A DNA stretch of 6,591 nt, taken from positions 1 through 6,591 of the forward strand of contig JACCSH010000192.1 in the NCBI GenBank assembly GCA_013813125.1, read 5' to 3'. Below, in pieces: positions 1 to 6,422 of this stretch. The notes under the pieces are model-generated. The model made no database searches. It worked only from the letters and a program-made list of their open reading frames with translations, and was not told the origin of the DNA. Numbering within the stretch: the first letter of the stretch is position 1; each line of letters starts with the position of its first letter. Both the position numbers and the translations under genes were made by a program. Source of the DNA: Nocardioidaceae bacterium. Lineage in GTDB: Bacteria > Actinomycetota > Actinomycetes > Propionibacteriales > Nocardioidaceae.

Positions 1-1
1 G

Positions 2-2407
2 GCGGAGCCTGACTGGCCGGGTGGGGAGCAGGTGAGGGTGCGGATCGGTGTGCACACTGGGTCTCCGCGGGTGCATGAGGGTGGGTACGTGGGGATGGAT
101 GTGCACAGGGCGGCCCGGATCGCCGGGTCGGCGCATGGCGGGCAGGTGGTGATGTCTGAGGCCACCGCGAAGCTGGTCACCGCCTCTTTGCCGCGGGGGG
201 TGGGGTTGCTGGATCTGGGGTCGCACCAGCTCAAGGACATCGCGCAGGCTGAGCACCTGTTCCAGCTGGTACTGGCGGGTCTGGCATCGGAGTTCGGTCC
301 ATTGCGCACGTTGGGTGCCTCGTCGAGTCTGCCGGTGCCGCCGACACCGTTGGTGGGCCGTGACGGTGAGCTGGCGGAGTTGGCCGCGCTGTTGGAGTCG
401 CCGGGGGTGCGGTTGGTGACGTTGACCGGTCCGGGTGGGTCAGGCAAGACCCGGTTGGCGGTGGGGTTGGCGGCGAGTCTGGTGGAACGGTTCACCGATG
501 GGGTGTACTTCGTGGACCTGGCCGCTGCGACCGGCACGGATGTGATGTGGACGACGATTGCTGAGGCGTTGGACGTGCCCCCAGAAGGGCGCATCCCACC
601 GGGGTTCTTCTCCCACGTCGCGCACCGCAGCGCCCTGCTCGTCTTGGACAACCTCGAACAGGTCAACGGGGCCGACGCTGTAGTGGTCGACCTGTTGAGG
701 CAAGCACCGAAGGTCGTGGTGATGGCCACATCACGGCGCCCGCTGAATGTGCCGGGAGAGCGACAACACGCCGTCCCCCCGCTGGAGCTACCCGACCAAA
801 CCGCCCATGAGGATGTGGCGCAGTCCGGTGCGGTGCAACTGTTCGTTCAGAGCGCCCAGGCAGTGAAATCGAGCTTCACCTTGACCGCTGAGAACGCAGC
901 CGATGTTGTGGCGATTTGCCGACGACTGGATGGGTTGCCGTTGGCGATAGAGCTGGCGGCGGCACGCATCAAGCTGCTGACCCCGAAGGCGCTGCTGGCC
1001 CGGTTGGACACGGCACTTGACCTGAAAGCCTCAGGGGCCGGTCGCCCGACCCGCCAGCAGACCTTGCGCGACACCATCGGCTGGTCCCACGACCTTCTCA
1101 CCTCGCAGCAACAGGCACTCTTTCGGAGGTTGGGAGTCTTCGCCGGTGGCGCCGACCTGGACGCGATCACCGCTGTGTGTGGCGACACCCTCGAAGGTTC
1201 TGATCCGCTTGAGCTGGTCGGGGCGCTGGTAGACGCCAACCTCGCCACCGTCAACGAAGACCTCTACGGCGAACCCCGCATCGGCATGCTCGAAACCGTT
1301 CGTTCCTACGCCCGCGACCAGCTCACCGCCGCTGGCGAGCTGGTGACGGTCAGCGATCGACACGCCGACCACTATCTAGCCCTCGCTGAATTGCTGAAGC
1401 CGTTGCTTCACGGACCTCAGCATCTGCAGACCCGCACCCGGCTAGAAACCGACCACGACAATCTCCGCGAAGCACTCCGCTGGATACTCCACTCCGACAC
1501 AATTCCTTCCGATTTCGCTGACAAGGCGCAAACAGGCCTGCGCCTCTACACGGCGCTCCACCGCTTTTGGTTTGTCAGCGGCTATTTCTCCGAGGGGCGT
1601 CGCTGGGCAGAACTAGCCATCGGACGAGCCGGCGGCAGCGACAGCGCCGAGCTGGCCCGATGTCTGCAGCTCCAGGCAACAAACCTGCGGATGTCCGCAG
1701 ACCTCGACCGCGCCCAGCACTGTGCCACAGCGAGCGTGGACATGTGGCGGCGCCTCGATGACCCCAGCGGACTGGCCGCAGCGCTTGTCGCTGCGGCGGC
1801 CGTGGGCGCGGACATTGGACAACCTCCCGCATCTCTCCGCCCGCTGTACGAGGAGGCCCTCGCGATCGCGCGAGAATCCGGCGACAAGGCGCAACTGTGC
1901 GCAATCTTAGGAGGCGTTGCCACTCTGGTGGGCTTTGAGCACGACTACCAGCGGTCACTGGAACTGGACACTGAGGCGCTTGACATCGCCCGCGAGCTCG
2001 CAGACCCCAGCGCTGCGTTGTTTCATCAGCACAATCTGGCGTGTTCGCTGCGACTGATCGGCCGGGTACAGGAGGCAAAGGAGCAGATGATCGATTTGAT
2101 CCCCCGTAGCCTCGAATTCAACGAACCGGCTGACCTGATGGTGCTCGCTGAAGACTACGCGGCGATCCTCGCCGATAGCGGTGACTATTTAACCGCCGTC
2201 CGACTGTTCGGAGCCGCCGACGCGATGCTCGAACGTCTAGGGAATCTGCGGTACCCCGTGCAGGAGGCAGAGCTAGCACAGCCGATTGCCAAGACCAGAA
2301 GCAGTCTGTCCCCGACAGAATGGAACGCTGCCTACCAAGCCGGACGCGAGACCACCGTCGAGGCTCTGCTCGCGGAAACCCAACTGCAAAAAGGCACCGT
2401 GGCCTAG
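2..2407 (+). CDS. Class III adenylate/guanylate cyclase domain fused to STAND-type ATPase and TPR-like region (5' partial)
   Basis: The reading frame is open from base 2, so the start lies outside the window and the GTG at base 32 is internal. Numbering from the codon at base 2 gives 801 residues. Residues 11-90 match the C-terminal half of class III cyclases: a VRIGVHTG strand, a GYVG turn, VHRAAR, AHGGQVVMS, and the closing LGSHQLKDI. The usual transition-state Asn is His35, while Arg39 is kept. The metal-binding Asp half is outside the window, so activity cannot be judged. Next comes an NTPase with Walker A GPGGSGKT (143-150), Walker B LLVLDN (about 212-217), a TSR sensor (243-245) and GLPLAIELAAARI (311-323), as in AfsR/LuxR-type STAND regulators. 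A winged-helix-like part follows (about 350-445), then TPR-like helices (about 530-725). No C-terminal HTH is seen. It probably acts as a cytoplasmic signalling or regulatory ATPase. The ligand is unknown. Confidence 0.9.
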   Translation, partial: AEPDWPGGEQVRVRIGVHTGSPRVHEGGYVGMDVHRAARIAGSAHGGQVVMSEATAKLVTASLPRGVGLLDLGSHQLKDIAQAEHLFQLVLAGLASEFGPLRTLGASSSLPVPPTPLVGRDGELAELAALLESPGVRLVTLTGPGGSGKTRLAVGLAASLVERFTDGVYFVDLAAATGTDVMWTTIAEALDVPPEGRIPPGFFSHVAHRSALLVLDNLEQVNGADAVVVDLLRQAPKVVVMATSRRPLNVPGERQHAVPPLELPDQTAHEDVAQSGAVQLFVQSAQAVKSSFTLTAENAADVVAICRRLDGLPLAIELAAARIKLLTPKALLARLDTALDLKASGAGRPTRQQTLRDTIGWSHDLLTSQQQALFRRLGVFAGGADLDAITAVCGDTLEGSDPLELVGALVDANLATVNEDLYGEPRIGMLETVRSYARDQLTAAGELVTVSDRHADHYLALAELLKPLLHGPQHLQTRTRLETDHDNLREALRWILHSDTIPSDFADKAQTGLRLYTALHRFWFVSGYFSEGRRWAELAIGRAGGSDSAELARCLQLQATNLRMSADLDRAQHCATASVDMWRRLDDPSGLAAALVAAAAVGADIGQPPASLRPLYEEALAIARESGDKAQLCAILGGVATLVGFEHDYQRSLELDTEALDIARELADPSAALFHQHNLACSLRLIGRVQEAKEQMIDLIPRSLEFNEPADLMVLAEDYAAILADSGDYLTAVRLFGAADAMLERLGNLRYPVQEAELAQPIAKTRSSLSPTEWNAAYQAGRETTVEALLAETQLQKGTVA

Positions 2408-2449
2408 TCGTCCCATAGCTTCCATGACCCGGGTGACCCTGAGAAATGA

Positions 2450-2478
2450 CTGAGAGTAATTGTGACGTTACATATAGT
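2450..2478 (+). promoter_or_regulatory. Candidate promoter of the sulfatase gene
   Basis: The gap between the cyclase-ATPase stop and the sulfatase start is AT-rich: 2451-2500 has 17 G or C in 50 by hand count. CTGAGA (2450-2455, 4 of 6 matches to TTGACA) and TATAGT (2473-2478) are separated by 17 bases. This would start transcription near 2485 and leave about 20 untranslated bases before the ATG at 2506, which also favours that ATG over the one at 2446. It is a pattern match only; the -35 is weak. Confidence 0.35.
2461..2472. promoter_or_regulatory. Near-palindrome TGTGACGTTACA, possible operator
   Basis: This 12-base element reads as an inverted repeat with one mismatched pair (TGTgACGTtACA). 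It lies between the candidate -35 and -10 of the sulfatase promoter, where a bound repressor would block polymerase. GTGAC recurs directly at 2477-2481. Short ACGT-centred palindromes are common TetR-type operators in actinobacteria, but no regulator gene is visible here and a 12-base match can arise by chance. Confidence 0.2.
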
Positions 2479-2505
2479 GACAAATACTTCTCTACCGTTA
2501 GCGGT

Positions 2506-3198
2506 ATGAGGAAGTCGCGCACGTTGGTTCTTGCCGTTGCCAGCACGGTTGCGCTGTCGATTTTCGTTCCGATGCCAACCCAGAGCAGCGGCCAGTCCGT
2601 GCCAGCGATGCCTGCGGCCACAGCGCCGAACGTCGTCCTGTTTCTGATCGACGACGCGACGGTGGCAGATGTCGATCAGATGCCTCTTGTGCAGGCCCTT
2701 GTCGCGGATCAAGGTGTGACATTCAACCGCAACTACTCTCCCGACCCGCTGTGCTGCCCGGCGCGAGCGACCTTGTTGGCCGGTCAGTATCCCCACAACC
2801 ATGGTGTCCAAGACAACGTCGCGCCTCTCGGCGGGTTCTCCCAGTTCGATGACTCCTCGACGATCGCGACCCACCTCGACCAGACCCATCTCACTGGCCT
2901 CTTCGGCAAGTACCTCAACGACAACGACCAACCGCTGTACGTCCCTCCTGGTTGGGACGCGTTCAAAATTCCCACGGGGGAGACCACGTACAGGTTCGTG
3001 AGCCAGACGATGAACGTCAACGGCGAGCTGGTGATGTTCCCAGGCAAGCAGGCGACGGCGGTCTACGGGCGCCAGACGCGAACTCTCATGAGTAATGCCC
3101 ACGAGAGGACCGTGCCATTTTTCGCCTATACCTCGTTCGTTGCGCCGCATCGGGGATCACCGCACCGGGACTATCCGGACGACATTGACAGTCCCTAG
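2506..3198 (+). CDS. N-terminal sulfatase fragment ending at the amber codon
   Basis: This is what ribosomes would make without suppression: 230 residues with signal peptide, the IDD metal motif, the CCPAR formylglycine site and APHRG, ending DDIDSP. It lacks the second set of metal and sulfate-binding residues, so it is expected to be an inactive exported fragment. It can be opened further upstream to the ATG at 2446, but the signal peptide argues against that. No clear Shine-Dalgarno sequence precedes 2506. It is part of the interrupted gene and not a separate family. Confidence 0.55.
   Translation: MRKSRTLVLAVASTVALSIFVPMPTQSSGQSVPAMPAATAPNVVLFLIDDATVADVDQMPLVQALVADQGVTFNRNYSPDPLCCPARATLLAGQYPHNHGVQDNVAPLGGFSQFDDSSTIATHLDQTHLTGLFGKYLNDNDQPLYVPPGWDAFKIPTGETTYRFVSQTMNVNGELVMFPGKQATAVYGRQTRTLMSNAHERTVPFFAYTSFVAPHRGSPHRDYPDDIDSP
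3196..3198 (+). other. In-frame amber stop (TAG) inside the sulfatase gene
   Basis: The flanking codons read D-S-P, TAG, V-A-P-Q in one frame, and sulfatase similarity continues directly on the other side. TAG is one transition from TGG (Trp, G to A) or CAG (Gln, C to T). It forms part of CCTAGG; the CTAG tetramer is often rare in high-GC actinobacteria, which fits a recent change. The following bases GTA do not resemble a strong readthrough context that I recognise. Confidence 0.85.
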
Positions 3199-3231
3199 GT
3201 AGCTCCTCAGGACCGGTATACCCAACCTCGG

Positions 3232-4017
3232 GTGATGCCAGCGGATCCCACCATCGGCGAGGCGGATGTGAGTGACAAGCCGGCCATAATCCAGTCGGCA
3301 CCAACGTATAGCCCAGCGGACTACGCCTACATCGCCGAGCGCAATGCGCAGCGGATCGAGTCGCTGCAGGCAGTCGATCGGCAGATCGGGGCCACGATCA
3401 ACCATTTGGCCGCGATGGGCGAGTTGGAAAAAACCTATGTGGTGGTCGCATCTGACAACGGTCAGATGCAGGGCCAGCACCGCATCACCCAAGGCAAGGG
3501 AACCGCCTACGAGCCCTCCGCCCGTGTTCCCCTCCTCATCCGCGGTCCCGGTATCTCGCCTGACACCAGCTATGACGGCGTCACGGGATTGCAGGACTTT
3601 CTGCCGACGGTCCTGGCCATGACAGGTCAAGGTGTCGGCCAGGCCCCATCCACTAGCGACGGAGTCAACTTGCTGGGATTGATCGACGGCACCGAAAGCT
3701 CGAGTCGCCCGATTCTGATCGAGATCGCCCAAAGATCTCGGTTCACAGACATCCAGGTCGAACGAGGTGCGGAAGTGTCGCAACGGGTGAGTGATCGCAT
3801 TTCCTCGGTGGCCTACCAGTTCCGTGGTGTGGTGACAGGAGACGGCTTCAAGTACGTCGAGCATCAGCTCACCGGCGAGGTGGAGCTATACGACCTCAAC
3901 GTTGATCCTTTTGAAGAAGCCAGTGTGCACGCCAATCCTGCCTACGAGCAGAAGATGGTCGAGTTGGCGGCGTTGCTGCGCCGCTACGAGAACTGTTCCG
4001 GAGCGGAGTGCGGCTGA
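3232..4017 (+). CDS. C-terminal sulfatase fragment downstream of the amber codon
   Basis: This 261-residue open frame (GTG at 3232 or ATG at 3235) carries the C-terminal half of the sulfatase: the ADVSDKP segment, ASDNG, GQHR, GKGTAYEPSARVPLLIRGPG, and the DGV.LL.L segment near the C-terminal subdomain. It has no signal peptide and no catalytic Cys. The nearest purine-rich sequence (AGGA, 3209-3212) is 19 bases before the GTG, too far for a normal ribosome site. I consider it a remnant of the interrupted gene and doubt that it is translated on its own. Confidence 0.4.
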   Translation: MMPADPTIGEADVSDKPAIIQSAPTYSPADYAYIAERNAQRIESLQAVDRQIGATINHLAAMGELEKTYVVVASDNGQMQGQHRITQGKGTAYEPSARVPLLIRGPGISPDTSYDGVTGLQDFLPTVLAMTGQGVGQAPSTSDGVNLLGLIDGTESSSRPILIEIAQRSRFTDIQVERGAEVSQRVSDRISSVAYQFRGVVTGDGFKYVEHQLTGEVELYDLNVDPFEEASVHANPAYEQKMVELAALLRRYENCSGAECG

Positions 4018-4037
4018 ATCGCCTGGCAGCTGACTGA

Positions 4038-4057
4038 GCCGGCCAACCTCCGCCGGC
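4038..4057 (+). terminator. GC hairpin after the sulfatase gene, weak terminator candidate
   Basis: GCCGGC (4038-4043) and GCCGGC (4052-4057) can form a six-pair stem with an eight-base loop, 20 bases after the sulfatase TGA. No T-run follows, so a classical intrinsic terminator is not supported. GC hairpins without U-tracts are discussed as terminators in actinobacteria, but this one could equally be chance in GC-rich DNA. Confidence 0.25.
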
Positions 4058-4065
4058 CTGGTTGA

Positions 4066-4076
4066 AGTTGACAACT
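4066..4076. promoter_or_regulatory. 11-base palindrome AGTTGACAACT over the -35 element
   Basis: AGTTG and CAACT are perfect inverted halves around a central A, and the whole element covers the TTGACA hexamer. A dimeric regulator binding here would compete with RNA polymerase. Part of the symmetry is forced by the -35 sequence itself (TTG/CA), so the operator reading is tentative. Confidence 0.3.
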
Positions 4077-4097
4077 GTCGCGTTGAGACGGTATATG
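4068..4097 (+). promoter_or_regulatory. Candidate sigma-A-type promoter of the GGDEF-EAL gene
   Basis: A perfect TTGACA (4068-4073) is followed after 18 bases by TATATG (4092-4097), a four of six match to TATAAT. Transcription would begin near 4104 and leave about 57 untranslated bases before the ATG at 4161. It lies in the only sizeable gap upstream of the c-di-GMP gene, which supports separate transcription from the sulfatase gene. The -35 is strong and the -10 only fair. Confidence 0.5.
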
Positions 4098-4149
4098 ACG
4101 GGTTCAACCACTAATGTGGCAATCTAACTTGTGGGCTTCCGACTCGTGC

Positions 4150-4154
4150 AAAGG
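4150..4154 (+). promoter_or_regulatory. Ribosome binding site deciding the GGDEF-EAL start
   Basis: AAAGG lies six bases before the ATG at 4161. The alternative in-frame GTG at 4131 is preceded by AATCTAACTT, which has no Shine-Dalgarno-like purine run. The ATG at 4161 also places the first hydrophobic helix at the very N-terminus. Confidence 0.5.
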
Positions 4155-4160
4155 TCACAG

Positions 4161-6422
4161 ATGAACCATCTCGGGGCACGGATAGGGCTGGCTGGTCTGG
4201 GTGTGGCAGCAGTGTTCTTGGTCGCAGGGCAAAGCCTGGTGTCATCTCCGCACCTGGCCGGCGTGATCTCCAATCTGGCACTGCTGGCGGTTGCCGGTTG
4301 GGCAGGCGTGACCTTTGCTTTGCGGGCTCGCGTCGGCAGCCCCGGACTGCGCTCGGCGCGCATATTGTTTGCTGGCTACTGCTTCACCTGGCTGTTGGGT
4401 CGAACCGCCTGGACGTTCTATGAGGCGTTCGGGGACAGCGCGTGGCCGTCCGTGTCGTGGGTGAACGCCGTGCTCGTGGCGGCGACGTTGGTTGCCATTG
4501 CCGGTGGGTTCTGCCTTTCGACGGTGCCTGTGGGCGCGGCACGGCTGCGGAGTGTGCTGGACGGCCTGCTGGTCGGGTTTGCCCTGTTCTTCGTCGCCTG
4601 GACCTTCGTGACCAGCCCGGTCATCGATGCGGGTGGCAGCGGCGCAGACATTGCGCTGGGTTTCGCCTACCCCCTGGCAGATATTGTGCTGATCTCGGTT
4701 GTGACGATGGCGCTGCCGGAGCTCCCCGCACAGTTGCGCAAGTACGGATATCTCTTCCTGGCCGGGCTGCTGTGCATTGGAGTCGCGGACTGCGCATACG
4801 CCTACCTCGCTGCGACAGGAGGCTTCCGAAGCGGCACCTTGGTAGACGCTGGATGGCTGCTGGGCTTCGGGCTTCTCGTCTTGTCGGCGACCCTGGCTCC
4901 ACCCCGCATAGAAGAACGCTTCTCGAGGTTGACCGCGCTCTCACCCCGGGCGCTACTGCTTCCCTACCTTTTCCTGGCACCCGTTGTGGTCCTCTCGGCC
5001 TGGTACGTCGTGAGCGGCCGAGTCCTGGACACCGAAATGGTGCTGATCGGCATGGCTTCCTTCGTCGTCATGTTGGTCCGGCAGATCGTCACCGTGCTCG
5101 ACAGCGAGGCACGCGCCGAGTCGCTGGTGTTCCAAGCGACGCACGACTCGTTGACAGGGCTGTGGAACCGGGCGAAGTTCTACGACTATCTGGCATCGGT
5201 CCTCAGCCGTCGCGGTGAGACGCGAGCTGTCTTGTTCATGGACGTCGATGACTTCAAGGACCTCAACGACGGCCTCGGTCACGCAGCTGGGGATGAGGCG
5301 CTCTGCTGTGTGGCTCGCCGGCTGGAGGGCCATATGCGCAAGGATGACGTCATCGCCCGCCTGGGCGGGGACGAGTTTGGCATAGTGCTGCGCTCGGTCC
5401 GCGACGCAGACGAGGCGTTGCGGCTGGCTGAACGCGTCAACAAGGCGGTCAGTGTGCCGGTTGTCGTTCATGGGGAGCAGCATGAGGTGTCTGCCAGCAT
5501 CGGCGTGGCGCTCAGCGGCACCCACGGCGAAACCGCGGGAGTCCTGCTGCGAAACGCCGAACTGGCCATGTACGCGGCCAAGCGAGAGGGAAAAAGCCGG
5601 TGCGCGCTCTATGACCCGTCAATGCACGTCAATGTGCTGGACCGGGTCCGACTTCTCAGCGAACTGAGAACGGCGATCGAGCAGGACCAGTTCCGGTTGC
5701 ACTACCAACCCAAGTACGATCTGCGCAGCGACGCAGTGAGTGGCGCCGAGGCGCTACTGCGGTGGCAGCACCCGGAGAAAGGCCTGCTGTCCCCAACCTC
5801 TTTCTTGGAAACCGCCGAGCAGACCGGCCTGATCGTGGACATCGGCCGTTGGGCGATGCAGAGCGCATTCCTGTTCATCGGTAGTCTGCGCAGCGAGGAC
5901 GTCATCTCTACCACCTTTGAGATCTGCGTCAACGTCGCTCCCCGGCAGCTCAAAGAGCCAGACTTCATCGCCGACGTCACCCGGTGCTTGGCCCTCAGCC
6001 CACTGCAGCCTCACCAACTGGTTTTCGAAGTGACCGAGTCAGCCATCATCGACAGCACCGTGCTGCCGGCCTTGTGGAGTCTGAAGAGCCTTGGTGTCCG
6101 CGTCGCGCTCGACGACTTTGGCACCGGGTTCTCGTCCCTCAGCTATCTCGACCGGTTTGATTTCGACGTCCTCAAGATCGACCAACTCTTCATCGCAGAC
6201 CTGGACCGAAGCCAGTCCCGCCGGGCCATGGTGGCAGCCATCATCGAGATGGCACACACGATGGGACTGATATCGGTCGCCGAAGGCATCGAGCAGGAGT
6301 CGCAACTGGCGGCACTTCGTGAGCTGGGATGTGACGGGGCCCAGGGCTATCTGCTGTCCAAGCCCCTGACAGAAGCACAGTTCGTCTCGCTCCTGAGCCA
6401 AACCACTCCCGCAGTCGTCTAA
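4161..6422 (+). CDS. Membrane-bound GGDEF-EAL c-di-GMP synthase/phosphodiesterase
   Basis: The protein has 753 residues from the ATG at 4161 (763 from GTG 4131). Residues 1-312 hold about ten hydrophobic helices, a likely membrane sensor module that I cannot assign to a named MASE family. No PAS or HAMP domain lies between it and the GGDEF domain. The GGDEF domain begins at HDSLTGLWNR (about 328), with DVDDFKDLND (361-370), an RKDD inhibitory site (393-396) and, five residues later, intact GGDEF (402-406). The EAL domain (about 500-745) keeps EAL (530-532), Asn591, Glu623/Glu626 (EVTES), Asp651/Asp652 (DDFGTGFSSL), Lys672 (KID), Glu708 (AEGIE) and QGYLLSKP. By family knowledge the first domain makes c-di-GMP from two GTP and the second cuts it to pGpG. 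Both look capable of catalysis, so net direction probably depends on a membrane signal. It has its own promoter candidate and ends against a convergent gene. Confidence 0.93.
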   Translation: MNHLGARIGLAGLGVAAVFLVAGQSLVSSPHLAGVISNLALLAVAGWAGVTFALRARVGSPGLRSARILFAGYCFTWLLGRTAWTFYEAFGDSAWPSVSWVNAVLVAATLVAIAGGFCLSTVPVGAARLRSVLDGLLVGFALFFVAWTFVTSPVIDAGGSGADIALGFAYPLADIVLISVVTMALPELPAQLRKYGYLFLAGLLCIGVADCAYAYLAATGGFRSGTLVDAGWLLGFGLLVLSATLAPPRIEERFSRLTALSPRALLLPYLFLAPVVVLSAWYVVSGRVLDTEMVLIGMASFVVMLVRQIVTVLDSEARAESLVFQATHDSLTGLWNRAKFYDYLASVLSRRGETRAVLFMDVDDFKDLNDGLGHAAGDEALCCVARRLEGHMRKDDVIARLGGDEFGIVLRSVRDADEALRLAERVNKAVSVPVVVHGEQHEVSASIGVALSGTHGETAGVLLRNAELAMYAAKREGKSRCALYDPSMHVNVLDRVRLLSELRTAIEQDQFRLHYQPKYDLRSDAVSGAEALLRWQHPEKGLLSPTSFLETAEQTGLIVDIGRWAMQSAFLFIGSLRSEDVISTTFEICVNVAPRQLKEPDFIADVTRCLALSPLQPHQLVFEVTESAIIDSTVLPALWSLKSLGVRVALDDFGTGFSSLSYLDRFDFDVLKIDQLFIADLDRSQSRRAMVAAIIEMAHTMGLISVAEGIEQESQLAALRELGCDGAQGYLLSKPLTEAQFVSLLSQTTPAVV

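Larger units (their letters stand above)
2506..4017 (+). pseudogene. Secreted sulfatase gene interrupted by an in-frame amber codon
   Basis: Read through the TAG at 3196-3198, the frame is 503 codons, a normal length for bacterial type I sulfatases. These hydrolyse sulfate esters using a formylglycine made from Cys. The ATG at 2506 is chosen because it begins a Sec-type signal peptide (Arg/Lys start, hydrophobic residues 6-22). The ATG at 2446 would add 20 polar residues in front. Visible family features are FLIDD (metal Asp49/Asp50), CCPAR (catalytic Cys83, Arg87), GKYLN (Lys135), APHRG (His214), and after the stop ASDNG (Asp317/Asn318), GQHR (His325) and GKG (Lys331). The C-terminus has a Cys pair (CSGAEC). 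The stop therefore separates the catalytic Cys from the DN/H/K cluster, so neither half should be active. No frameshift or other stop occurs, which suggests a recent mutation, a sequence error or readthrough. The substrate cannot be told from sequence. No sulfatase-maturing enzyme gene is in the window. Confidence 0.8.
4059..4110. repeat. 8-bp inverted repeat flanking the GGDEF-EAL promoter
   Basis: TGGTTGAA (4059-4066) is the exact reverse complement of TTCAACCA (4103-4110). The arms are 36 bases apart and enclose the -35 and -10 elements and the predicted start site. They could be paired regulator sites or a hairpin in the DNA. The left arm also overlaps a GGTTG that could pair with CAACC at 4044-4048. 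Chance is possible for arms this short. Confidence 0.35.

Noticed and set aside
2427..2434. ACCCGGGT palindrome after the cyclase-ATPase stop as a terminator
   Set aside because: It is eight bases with no loop and no T-run, so it cannot form a useful hairpin.
2404..3150. Long minus-strand open frame (248 codons) opposite the sulfatase
   Set aside because: It mirrors the sulfatase codons, has an Arg/His/Val-rich composition without recognisable motifs, and the plus strand carries clear family motifs.
3196..3198. Amber codon as programmed pyrrolysine or another recoded residue
   Set aside because: Pyrrolysine is not expected in this type of high-GC actinobacterium, selenocysteine uses TGA, and no recoding element is evident. 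Readthrough remains possible but unsupported.
3157..3864. Minus-strand open frame of 235 codons spanning the amber codon
   Set aside because: It was considered as a reason for the stop, but it has no recognisable domain and lies opposite well-conserved sulfatase motifs.
3232..4017. C-terminal sulfatase half as an independent gene with its own start
   Set aside because: It has no ribosome site at a proper distance, no signal peptide and no catalytic Cys, and it is in the same frame as the upstream half.
4131..4160. GTG at 4131 as the start of the GGDEF-EAL gene
   Set aside because: No Shine-Dalgarno-like sequence precedes it, while AAAGG is well placed before the ATG at 4161. It stays possible, adding ten residues.
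4953..5525. Minus-strand open frame of 190 codons opposite the GGDEF domain
   Set aside because: The plus strand here encodes a full GGDEF domain; the antisense product has no motif and is typical of high-GC shadow frames.
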